Part shown: piece after piece, positions 42,898-50,257 of the stretch | How the letters are laid out: the number at the start of each line of letters is the position of its first letter | Numbering within the stretch: the first letter of the stretch is position 1 | Assembly: GCA_937902925.1 (NCBI GenBank) | Contig: CALFNN010000070.1 | Coordinates: forward strand, 1-64,000 | Length of the DNA stretch: 64,000 nt | Direction: 5' to 3' | Source of the DNA: an uncultured Opitutaceae bacterium | GTDB lineage: Bacteria > Verrucomicrobiota > Verrucomicrobiia > Opitutales > Opitutaceae | Notes under the pieces: model-generated | Databases searched by the model: none | What the model was told of the DNA's origin: nothing | What the model saw: only the letters and a program-made list of their open reading frames with translations | Translations under genes and position numbers: made by a program

Positions 42898-44073
42898 GTG
42901 AGGACCGTGCTCCCACCCTCCCCGCCCGCCAAGCCCCCCGTCGACGGCTGGAGGTTCCGGTGGAATCTCGTGGCGCCGCTGGCGTTCGTATTGGCGACGA
43001 GCGAAGGGGCGACAGCGACGGAACCACCGACGTCGGGGCCGCCGGCGGAAACCGTTGCCCAGGCCCACGCGTTGCTGGAAAAGGAAATCGCGCCCCACGT
43101 GCCCGGGCTCGCGGCGGCGGTGGCCGTGGACGGCTGGCTCGTGTGGTCGGAGGCATTCGGTTTCGCCGATCTCGAAGCCCAGCGACCGGTAACGTCCGCG
43201 AGCCGGTTCCGGATCGGCAGCATTTCCAAATCGCTGACGGCCGCCGGACTCCTGCGGCTCGTCGAGCAGGGCCGGATCGATCTCGACGCTCCCGTGCAAA
43301 AATACGTGCCGGATTTTCCGGTGAAGCCCGAGGGCGCGATCACCACGCGGCTGCTCGCGGGTCACCTCGCGGGCATCCGCGACTACCGCAATCGGGAGCC
43401 GTTCCTCAACCGGCCCTTCGCCGGCGTGCGCGCCGAGCTGCAACTCTTCGCGGACGATCCGCTGATCGCGCCGCCGGGCACGAGATTCAGTTATGCCTCG
43501 CTCGGCTGGGTGCTCATCAGCGCCGTCATGGAGTCTGCGGCGCACCGGGATTTTCTCGATTTCATGGCTGCGGACGTGTGCTCGCCGCTGGGCCTGAACC
43601 ATACGCGGCCCGATCGGACCGGAGCCGTGGATCCGGACCGCACGAGCTTCTACGCGACCGGTCCGGACGGAAAGTTCGTCGCAGCGCCGGCCGTCGATTT
43701 GAGTTCCTGCTGGGCCGCCGGGGGATTTCTTTCCACCGCGGAGGACCTCGTCCGGTTCGGCTCGGCGATGCTGCGGCCGGGCTACCTCACGGAGGATTCG
43801 CGGCGGCTGCTCTTCGCCGGGCAGAAAACGACGGCAGGCGAACCGACCGGCTATGGCATCGGCTGGTATGTGCGCAAGGACGGCGCGGGCCGGACACTCT
43901 ACTACCATGACGGCGCCAGTCATGGCGGAACGGCGGTGCTGTTCCTCCGTCCGGAGACGCGCGCCGTCGCCGCGATCCTTTGCAATCTGTCCGACGCTGA
44001 CATCGCCGACCAAAGCATGCGGCTCGCCGACCTGTTCGCGACGTTGCCGGCTGCAGCTCCGGAGAGGCCATGA
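42898..44073 (+). CDS. Exported serine hydrolase, class C beta-lactamase/penicillin-binding fold
   Basis: A 391-residue protein with the nucleophile motif SISK (Ser108-x-x-Lys111) in FRIGSISKSLTAAG. The second motif is around RFSYASLGW (Tyr retained, Asn replaced), and the third is HDGASHGG. Such enzymes act on D-amino-acid peptides or esters; clinical beta-lactamase activity should not be assumed. The N-terminus (PSPPAKPPVDGWRFRW, then a hydrophobic segment) repeats the N-terminus of the next gene, which it overlaps by 4 nt (ATGA). Confidence 0.85.
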   Translation: MRTVLPPSPPAKPPVDGWRFRWNLVAPLAFVLATSEGATATEPPTSGPPAETVAQAHALLEKEIAPHVPGLAAAVAVDGWLVWSEAFGFADLEAQRPVTSASRFRIGSISKSLTAAGLLRLVEQGRIDLDAPVQKYVPDFPVKPEGAITTRLLAGHLAGIRDYRNREPFLNRPFAGVRAELQLFADDPLIAPPGTRFSYASLGWVLISAVMESAAHRDFLDFMAADVCSPLGLNHTRPDRTGAVDPDRTSFYATGPDGKFVAAPAVDLSSCWAAGGFLSTAEDLVRFGSAMLRPGYLTEDSRRLLFAGQKTTAGEPTGYGIGWYVRKDGAGRTLYYHDGASHGGTAVLFLRPETRAVAAILCNLSDADIADQSMRLADLFATLPAAAPERP

Positions 44074-44735
44074 CACCATCTCCGCCCGCCAAGCCCCGCG
44101 TCGACGGCTGGAAATTTCGGTGGGATGTCGTGGTGCTGCTCGCGTTCGTGCTCGCGGCGATGCGGCATTGGACCGATCTGCCGTGGCACGAGGTGCTCGG
44201 CGCCGCCGTCGTGCCGGTGCTGGCCGTCCACCTATGGCTCAATTGGAAATGGATCGTCGACGTGTTCCGCCGCTCCACCCGCTCCCGGCCGGGCGAGGTG
44301 CGTTTCAACCGCGCGTGGGACCTCGCGCAATGCGCCGTCGCCGGCGTGGCGATCGGCACCGGGCTGGCCGTGTCGCGCAATCTCCTGCCCGCGCTCGGGA
44401 TCGCGCCCGGACGCCACCGTTTTTTGGAAGACGTGCACGCCTTCTCGGCGTGGGCGCTGATGACGATGATCGGCGTCCATCTCGGCGTGCACGCGCATTG
44501 GATCTGGTCGAAGGTGCGGAGGCCGCGGTTCGCCCTCGTCGTCGTGGTTCTCGTCATGGCGGTGGCGGGCGTGACGCGACTCGACATCGTGCGGCGCAAT
44601 GGCGCGTTTTCCCGGCGGTTTCGCGGCGACGCCATCCAGGTCGCGATGGCGATCGTTCCCTCCGGGCTCGTCGCGTTCGGTGCGCTGGTCGTGTTCCGCC
44701 GCCGGCGGCCGAATTCGGTCCCGGCTTCGGGATGA
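44070..44735 (+). CDS. DUF4405-type membrane protein (cytochrome b-like)
   Basis: A 221-residue inner-membrane protein with about four to five spans. His residues in paired helices (VHLWLNWKW; FLEDVHAFSAWALMTMIGVH; LGVHAHWIW) are placed as heme ligands would be in b-type cytochromes, as suggested for DUF4405. A redox role is inference from these His. It is translationally coupled to the serine hydrolase by an ATGA overlap. The first 28 residues duplicate those of that hydrolase. It converges on the RnfD-like gene, ending 92 bp from it. Confidence 0.75.
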   Translation: MTPSPPAKPRVDGWKFRWDVVVLLAFVLAAMRHWTDLPWHEVLGAAVVPVLAVHLWLNWKWIVDVFRRSTRSRPGEVRFNRAWDLAQCAVAGVAIGTGLAVSRNLLPALGIAPGRHRFLEDVHAFSAWALMTMIGVHLGVHAHWIWSKVRRPRFALVVVVLVMAVAGVTRLDIVRRNGAFSRRFRGDAIQVAMAIVPSGLVAFGALVVFRRRRPNSVPASG

Positions 44736-44827
44736 ACGCCAGGGCGCAGGGTCGCGAAGACCGATCGCCAAGGATGTTTTTTCGCGCAGTTCTTCGCGCT
44801 TTCGCCGCTTTGCGTTTCAACGCCTCA

Positions 44828-45649
44828 CTAACCCGCCCGCGAGCGGCGCCACGCTTCCCACGCGTTGCCGAGGAGCAAGCCGGCGAGGAGAAACCACGCC
44901 GTGCCGAAAAACTCGAACACCGCGTAACTGATCGCGGCGACGATCGCACCGAAGATCCGCTGGTCCCGCTCGCGCGGCGGCGAGGTCGGCGGATCCGTGA
45001 CCATGAAGAACGCGAAATACAGCGTCATGAAGACGTCGGGCGCCCGGTAGATTTCGGCGACGTTGCGCGGATTCCCGACAAACGCCGTCGCGGTGAACAA
45101 CAGAAAATAAACGCCGAGAAACCACAACAAGGCGGGCAGCCGGTTGACGCGGTTCGCCACATACGCCCCCGCGACGATCAGCACGAGGGCCGCGACCGTC
45201 GAGGCGCCGGGCTGGGCGCCCCACCAATCCTCGCCGGGATCGAAAACGTAATAACTCACAACGAGCGCCAGCGCCGCCGGGTTGAACACGTTCGCGCTGC
45301 GGCCGCGGAGCGGATATTTGCCCAGCACCGCCAGGGCCGCCGTGGCGGGCGCGACATACCACGCTTCCTTCCGGCTCAGGATCATCGCCACGATCATCCC
45401 CGTGAGGAGCGCGCCATCCGGAAAAACCCAGCGGCCTTTCCTTCGCCGCAGGATCGGCGCATCGACCAGCATCGCCGCGAGCGCTGCCATGACCAGACTC
45501 GGCGGCAACCCGGCCTTGCCGCCGTCAAATCCGGCCAGCGCGGCCAGCGCCGCGAGGACCGCGATCAGCAGTCCCTTCGGCCTTTCCAAAAATCGCCCGA
45601 CCGCCGCCACTGCCGTCGGCGCGGATCGAAGGGTGGCGGCGTTGTTCAC
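44828..45649 (-). CDS. RnfD/NqrB-family membrane protein
   Basis: A 273-residue protein with about nine membrane spans. RGRSANVFNPAALALVVSYY and a late FFMVTDPPTSPP resemble NQR2/RnfD/RnfE proteins, which pass electrons through a covalently bound FMN. The FMN-attachment motif of RnfD/NqrB (S-G-A-T) is not evident here. It overlaps the ApbE gene by 4 nt (ATGA). No RnfA, B, C, E or G genes are nearby, so this is not a full complex. Its partners are probably ApbE and the FMN-binding protein. Confidence 0.75.
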   Translation of the reverse strand: MNNAATLRSAPTAVAAVGRFLERPKGLLIAVLAALAALAGFDGGKAGLPPSLVMAALAAMLVDAPILRRRKGRWVFPDGALLTGMIVAMILSRKEAWYVAPATAALAVLGKYPLRGRSANVFNPAALALVVSYYVFDPGEDWWGAQPGASTVAALVLIVAGAYVANRVNRLPALLWFLGVYFLLFTATAFVGNPRNVAEIYRAPDVFMTLYFAFFMVTDPPTSPPRERDQRIFGAIVAAISYAVFEFFGTAWFLLAGLLLGNAWEAWRRSRAG

Positions 45650-46575
45650 GTTTTGTCCCCGAATCCCGCGGTCGCGAATCGTTCCAGCGTGTCGGAAAAG
45701 ATCACGCCTGCCACGCCATGACGCTCGAGCAGTTGCAGTCCCTCGACCGGGCCGAGCACAAACGCGGCGGTCGCCAGAGCGTCGGCCACCATCGCCGATG
45801 GCGCGACGACGGTGGCGTTGACCACGCCGGCCGGCGACTCACCGGTGCGCGGATCGAGGATGTGGTGCCCGCCGTCACCGGAAGCGGACGTGCGGCGTTC
45901 GTAGTCGCCCGAAGTGCAGACGGCGGCATCCGACACGCGCATCGTCTCGATCACCGCCAGCGGATCGCGCGGGTGCCGGATGCCGACGGACCACGGCCGG
46001 CCCGCGGCGTTGCGGCCGCCGAGGTAAAGGTCACCGCCCGCATCGATCGAAAAGTTGCCCTGCCCGCGGAGTTCGCGCGCCGCCAGGTCGATCGCAAGGC
46101 CCTTCGCCACCGCGCCGAGGTCGAGCACGAGCGGCCGGCCGAGGGTGATCGTTCTGTTTTCAGGATCGAGGATGACGTCGCGAAAACTGGCGGGGTCGTC
46201 CAGCACGGCGACGTTCGAGCACGCTTTCCAGCCATGGCGGAATTCGCGATCAAAGCCGCGCGCCTCGTTGCGGTGGCCGATTGTCGGATCGAAAGCGCCG
46301 CCGGTTTCCGTCGCGACGCCGATCGCAAACCGGACGGCTTCGAAGAGCAGCGTGCTCACCGGAACGGCGACGCCGGTTTGCGCCGAGAGCTGCCGGAGTT
46401 CACTCGCCGGATCGAATCGGGTGCAGACCCGTTCGAGGTGGCGAAACCAACCCACGGCACGCCCGACCGCCGCCTCGCGGTCGAGCTGCCGCGTGGCATC
46501 GCCAGCCTGGCCGAGCACCTCGAACGTGACGACGGTGCCCATCACGGCCTCGGCATGAAAATGCATGCCACTCAT
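45646..46575 (-). CDS. apbE: FAD:protein FMN transferase
   Basis: A 309-residue enzyme with ApbE landmarks: AVMGTVVTFEV, FDPASELRQLSAQ, the FDPTIGH block, LDLGAVAKGLAIDLA, FSIDAGGDLYLGG, and the C-terminal HHILDPRTGESP with VVAPSAMVADALATAAFVLG. It moves FMN from FAD onto a Thr or Ser of a target protein. The gene before it encodes such a candidate target, and the genes overlap by 4 nt on both sides. The start at 46575 is set by the upstream overlap; there is no clear signal peptide, so its cell side is unsure. Confidence 0.9.
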   Translation of the reverse strand: MSGMHFHAEAVMGTVVTFEVLGQAGDATRQLDREAAVGRAVGWFRHLERVCTRFDPASELRQLSAQTGVAVPVSTLLFEAVRFAIGVATETGGAFDPTIGHRNEARGFDREFRHGWKACSNVAVLDDPASFRDVILDPENRTITLGRPLVLDLGAVAKGLAIDLAARELRGQGNFSIDAGGDLYLGGRNAAGRPWSVGIRHPRDPLAVIETMRVSDAAVCTSGDYERRTSASGDGGHHILDPRTGESPAGVVNATVVAPSAMVADALATAAFVLGPVEGLQLLERHGVAGVIFSDTLERFATAGFGDKT

Positions 46576-47105
46576 TTGGCCTGGACCAGCGCCGCGGTCA
46601 CCGCGTCGTAGAACGCGTCGGAGCTCTCCGTTGCCCGCGAGACCTGGTCGACGTCGGCGGATTGTCGCGCGACGACCTGGCCCGGGAGCCGGGCGATGAC
46701 GTTTTTCGAGTAACGTGTCAGGCATTTCGAAATCGACGCGAACACGATCCGCCCATGCAAGATGACCACGGAGGCCTGGAGATCGCCGTGCCGGCAACTG
46801 CCCCACCCGAGGTAGGTGCCGTCCTTCCACCCATGCGGGGAAGCAGGAAGCCGCTCGGCGATTTTTGTGACAAGCTCCACCCGCTGGGCAGCCGGAATGG
46901 TGTGGATGTAGCCGACGGAGTAGACGGCGAGAACCGCCGCCGAACCGATGGCGACGAGGCTGCCCTTGGGTGACAGGCGGGTGCCGATCCCTCCGCTGCA
47001 AGCCAGCGGATAGTCGCCCAGCACGGACGGCGGAGTTGGTCCTTTGGGATCCAAGTGATGGGGCGCGGGCGGTGGGTGGGGCTTCCGACACGGACAACGA
47101 ACCAC
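46572..47105 (-). CDS. FMN-binding-domain protein with one membrane anchor
   Basis: About 177 residues. One hydrophobic span (SLVAIGSAAVLAVYSVGYI) is followed by an FMN_bind domain (KDGTYLGWGSCRHGDLQASV). It ends with DQVSRATESS at 153-162, which fits the flavinylation pattern D-x-x-[ST]-x-A-[TS], so Thr159 is the likely FMN attachment site for the adjacent ApbE. RnfG/NqrC-like proteins carry the same domain. The start is uncertain: 47105 is the first ATG, but the first 42 residues lack any family trait and a non-ATG start near 46980 is possible. First gene of the overlapping trio. Confidence 0.7.
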   Translation of the reverse strand: MVRCPCRKPHPPPAPHHLDPKGPTPPSVLGDYPLACSGGIGTRLSPKGSLVAIGSAAVLAVYSVGYIHTIPAAQRVELVTKIAERLPASPHGWKDGTYLGWGSCRHGDLQASVVILHGRIVFASISKCLTRYSKNVIARLPGQVVARQSADVDQVSRATESSDAFYDAVTAALVQAK

Positions 47106-47184
47106 GAGCCCGCGTAGATTTCAAGACGCGCTCGCGCCGGCGGCCCAAGCGCGTCGGGCACGGGGGGCTTTTGTAAAACTGCAG

Positions 47185-47203
47185 CCGGGATTGCCAACCC
47201 CGG
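47185..47203. repeat. Weak REP-like hairpin (ccggg...ccccgg)
   Basis: ccgggattgccaaccccgg, preceded by gcag, a degenerate relative of the elements at 22780 and 38327, in the gap upstream of the FMN-binding gene. Confidence 0.4.
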
Positions 47204-47282
47204 AAAGCCTTGCCCGAAACGTCGACCCAAGGCCCGGAGCAGCGGACCCCGGCGGCAACCTTATCTCACCCGCCGTCGCCGG

Positions 47283-47870
47283 TCAGTAATTCTGGCCGAA
47301 GAGGTGACGGATGGCGGCCTTTTCGGCCGGCGGATAGAACTCTCCCTGATGGATCACCAACGTCTTGCCGTCGGCAAACGTGAGTGTGAAGCGAAACACC
47401 CGCACGCTGTTCGAGATCGTCGCGACCCAGCCCATCCGGGGTTCGGCCAGGTCGGGCAGTTCCAGCCTGCCCCGCCATTGCCCGGCGGCCGAAAGCTGCG
47501 GCTGCGCGTCGTCAACGAACAAGACCGGCGCGTTGTCCGATACGTCCTCGACGAGCACCCGGCGCAGCGCCCGTTTCCGGCTGTCGGTGAACTCGAAGGT
47601 GTAATCGAACTTCTTGTCCTTGGTCAGGGTGAAGTTCGCCGTGTTGATCTGGACGTCGTCCTCGGCCGACAGCACGACTCCGCCGCGACCGAACGGCACG
47701 CGGATCTTCTCCCCGCCGACAATCGTGACGAGCATCGCGACGTCGCCGGTCGCGCAACCCGCCATCCCGATGATCAACAGGGCGGAAAGAACCAGGGATC
47801 GCCCGGGCCGACCGGACAGAAGCGAACGCAACGGAGAGCGCAGGAGACGGAGTGGCAGACTCAAGGACAT
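47283..47870 (-). CDS. Lipoprotein of unknown function
   Basis: A 195-residue protein. A long Arg-rich N-terminus (RLLRSPLRSLLSGRPGRS) leads to a hydrophobic core and lipobox MAGC. After it are beta-strands (KIRVPFGRGGVVLSAEDD, NTANFTLTKDKKFDYTFEF, VFRFTLTFADGKTLVIHQG). I do not recognise the domain. Start at 47870 is chosen to give a normal signal; it remains unusually long (about 38 residues before the Cys). Single gene. Confidence 0.65.
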   Translation of the reverse strand: MSLSLPLRLLRSPLRSLLSGRPGRSLVLSALLIIGMAGCATGDVAMLVTIVGGEKIRVPFGRGGVVLSAEDDVQINTANFTLTKDKKFDYTFEFTDSRKRALRRVLVEDVSDNAPVLFVDDAQPQLSAAGQWRGRLELPDLAEPRMGWVATISNSVRVFRFTLTFADGKTLVIHQGEFYPPAEKAAIRHLFGQNY

Positions 47871-47978
47871 ACCCTTCGGTGCCAACCGAATCGCCCCCTG
47901 ACGAGAAAAATTCCGGAGGGCGGATTCGATCAACGCGCCGGCCCCGCGCCACGCACCCGGATGGCGAGCGGCCCGTCC

Positions 47979-48371
47979 TCAGTCGAACCACTCGTCGTTC
48001 GGGTCGAACGCGGGCACCGGGATGTTCACGATCTTCAGCTTCCCGACTGCGCGGTGGCGGCAGCCGGGTTTGATGAAGATCGCCGTCATCGGTTTCACCG
48101 GGTGCATCTCCCCGTCGAGTTCCATGAAGCCCTCGCCCTCGAGGATCAGATAAATCTCCGTCAGCTTCTTGTGATAGTGCGTCTGCGCGTCCGTCTGGAT
48201 GTCGACCAGGTGGATCGTCGCGACCGGATTGTCGGGCGACACGAACGCCCGGCGCGAGAAACCGCACGGGCACTTCGCCGCCGGCACCGCGTCGAGCTGC
48301 GTGACGGTGAAATTCTTCTTCGCCCCGGTCGGGCGGGCGGCGGGAGCGACGGAGGCGGTGGAATGACTCAT
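47979..48371 (-). CDS. Cupin-domain protein
   Basis: A 130-residue protein with one cupin barrel. The first motif is THYHKKLTEIYLILEGEGF (His, His, Glu metal ligands) and the second is around FIKPGCRHRAVG (His). An N-terminal PCGFSRRAF segment is unusual for the fold. Small cupins bind metal and act as isomerases, dioxygenases or sugar sensors; no specific role can be deduced. Start at 48371 (MSHSTAS); an upstream extension to 48548 is Arg-rich shadow sequence. Confidence 0.85.
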   Translation of the reverse strand: MSHSTASVAPAARPTGAKKNFTVTQLDAVPAAKCPCGFSRRAFVSPDNPVATIHLVDIQTDAQTHYHKKLTEIYLILEGEGFMELDGEMHPVKPMTAIFIKPGCRHRAVGKLKIVNIPVPAFDPNDEWFD

Positions 48372-48447
48372 CGGCGGGCGTGGGTTTTGGCCGGCACGCT
48401 GTCCCCTGCGGCGCCCAAAGTCAAAAACTCCGCGCGCCGCCCCGCCT

Positions 48448-50103
48448 TCACGCCGGCCCGGCTTCGGCCTCGGGTTTTTTCCGCGAACGTCCCCCGCCGC
48501 GGCGCGACGGCTTTTTCTCGCCGCCATCGTTCCCGGCGGCATCGCCACCCTTGTCCGCGAACTTCGACGCCTTGGCGTTGAGCCACAATTCGTCCTTCGC
48601 GTTCTTGTTGAGCCAGAAAATCTCGCCGGCGTGCTCCACGAAAACCGGTTTCTCGCGCGATTTCTCCGGCACCTTCAGCCCGGCGCCCGTGAGCGTCGCA
48701 ATCAGGTCGTCCGGCGCCTTGCCGATTTCGCCCGCGAGCCGGTCGACCTTGCCGGCGACTCCGCCGGTCCGGGTCGGCTGCATCAGCAGGCGCAACGCCG
48801 CCAGCGGTGAGCCGGAGGCGGCAGGCGCGACGGCCGGATCGACCGCCGGTGTTTCGACTGGCGCGGGTGTCGGGCTCGCGGCTGAAGCGCTTTCCGCCCC
48901 GCCCTCGGCTGCCGCCGTCGCCGAGGCCACGGTCTCGCCGGCTTTCTTTTCGCGGCCGTTGATCCAGACGCCGCCGCGCGAATCCTGGTTGAGCCACCAT
49001 AGATCGTTGCCGATCTCGACGAACACCGGCTTGTCGTTCGGGTTGGCGGACAGCGTGAGCCCGAGCCCGGCAAACGCCGCCATCAAATCCGCCTCGGTGC
49101 AGCGCAGCGCGCGTGACAGGAAACTCGTGCTGCCCGAGCCGCCGGGACCGCGACGGTTGCGGCGCATCTGCGGGCGGATCCGGTCGAGCAACGCCGGACC
49201 CGCCGGCAACGACTGGCCGGGGACCGCCGGCGCCCCGGCCTCGGCCGCCCGTTCGCGCTCGGGGTGGCGCGGCCGCGCCTCGGCCGCGGGCTTCGCTTCC
49301 GCCGGTTCGTCCGCCATCGGCGCCGCCGACTCGACGGGCTTCGGCTCCTCGGCGGGCGTTTCCACGCGCTGGCCTTTCACCGCCCGGAACACCGGCCGCG
49401 GTTTCTCCTTCGTGTTGATCCAGAGTTCGCCGCGCCGGTTGATATTCAGCCAGTAGAGGTCGCCCTCGAATTCGAGATACTCGGGCTTCGAGTCCTCGTC
49501 CGCCGGCAGCACGAAACCGCACTCGAGCAGCGCGCCCTTGAGGTCCTCGTCGGACTGGTCCCATTTCTTCGCAAGATATTCCACGCCGACCGACATCCCC
49601 GGCCCGCGTTGATTGCGGCGCAGGTGCGGCTTGATCGCGTCGAAGAACGACGGGAGCTCGTCCATCTCCGCGGCGGTGAGCTTGTCCCACTCGTCCTTCG
49701 GCTCGTCGTCGGTCTCGGGTTCGTCGTCGTGCGAGGTGTCGACGGGCTTCCGGAAGCCGTCGTCCGGCGCGACCTTTTCCTCGAGAAAGCCGGCGGACTT
49801 TTCCTCGGCCACCGCCCCGGCGCCACCGCCCGCCGCGGCACCCTTGAATTTCGCCTCGAACTCCGCCCGCAGCTTTTCCGCCTCCGCCTTGGCCGCGGCG
49901 GCCGCGGCGTCCTGCAGCGTCCAGTCGCGCTGCGTCGAGCGGCGGGCGAGCCCGGTGAACGAGAGGAAGTTTTCCGGCTGGGTCTGAAAGTGGACGATCT
50001 CCCACTCGTCGCGGCCGAGATCGTTCAGAAATTTCTCCAGCAACGCGGGCGTGGCGAAGCCGCCCTTGCCGCTGGTGATGACCTTGTATTCCCAGAGTGA
50101 CAT
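48448..50103 (-). CDS. Three-repeat protein with DUF4177-like N-terminus, function unknown
   Basis: A 551-residue cytoplasmic protein. Residues 1-45 (WEYKVITSGKGGF, NDLGRDEWEIVHFQ) resemble the small DUF4177 domain. An Ala/Glu helix follows. Three repeats of about 82 residues lie at 150-232, 303-384 and 432-512. Each has a basic start (for example LRRNQRGPG, MRRNRRGPG), a helical middle, a line ending P.Y/VF.E...LYW/LWW/IFWLN and a closing ELWIN or ELWLN. Acidic and Pro/Ala linkers separate them, and a Lys/Arg-rich tail (SRRGGGRSRKK) closes the protein. I know no name for this repeat. A nucleic-acid-binding role is possible from the basic tail. Confidence 0.8.
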   Translation of the reverse strand: MSLWEYKVITSGKGGFATPALLEKFLNDLGRDEWEIVHFQTQPENFLSFTGLARRSTQRDWTLQDAAAAAAKAEAEKLRAEFEAKFKGAAAGGGAGAVAEEKSAGFLEEKVAPDDGFRKPVDTSHDDEPETDDEPKDEWDKLTAAEMDELPSFFDAIKPHLRRNQRGPGMSVGVEYLAKKWDQSDEDLKGALLECGFVLPADEDSKPEYLEFEGDLYWLNINRRGELWINTKEKPRPVFRAVKGQRVETPAEEPKPVESAAPMADEPAEAKPAAEARPRHPERERAAEAGAPAVPGQSLPAGPALLDRIRPQMRRNRRGPGGSGSTSFLSRALRCTEADLMAAFAGLGLTLSANPNDKPVFVEIGNDLWWLNQDSRGGVWINGREKKAGETVASATAAAEGGAESASAASPTPAPVETPAVDPAVAPAASGSPLAALRLLMQPTRTGGVAGKVDRLAGEIGKAPDDLIATLTGAGLKVPEKSREKPVFVEHAGEIFWLNKNAKDELWLNAKASKFADKGGDAAGNDGGEKKPSRRGGGRSRKKPEAEAGPA

Positions 50104-50257
50104 AAAGATATATTTGGGGCGCGAAACCCCACCCATCCCAAAAGCCCGTGCCGTTGCCGAGCATAATCGCGCCACCGGAGTCCGCGGGGGTCGCCCAAAC
50201 AGATGACCCGCCCGCCGCTTGCGCTGCGCCCGGCACCTTCTCATCGTGATAATTACT
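50104..50257. promoter_or_regulatory. Divergent region between three-repeat and dehydrogenase genes
   Basis: These 154 bp lie between two outward-facing starts and should hold both promoters. An AT-rich patch near 50245-50257 (gtgataattactatg) precedes the dehydrogenase ATG. No clear -35/-10 pair was identified. Confidence 0.35.
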
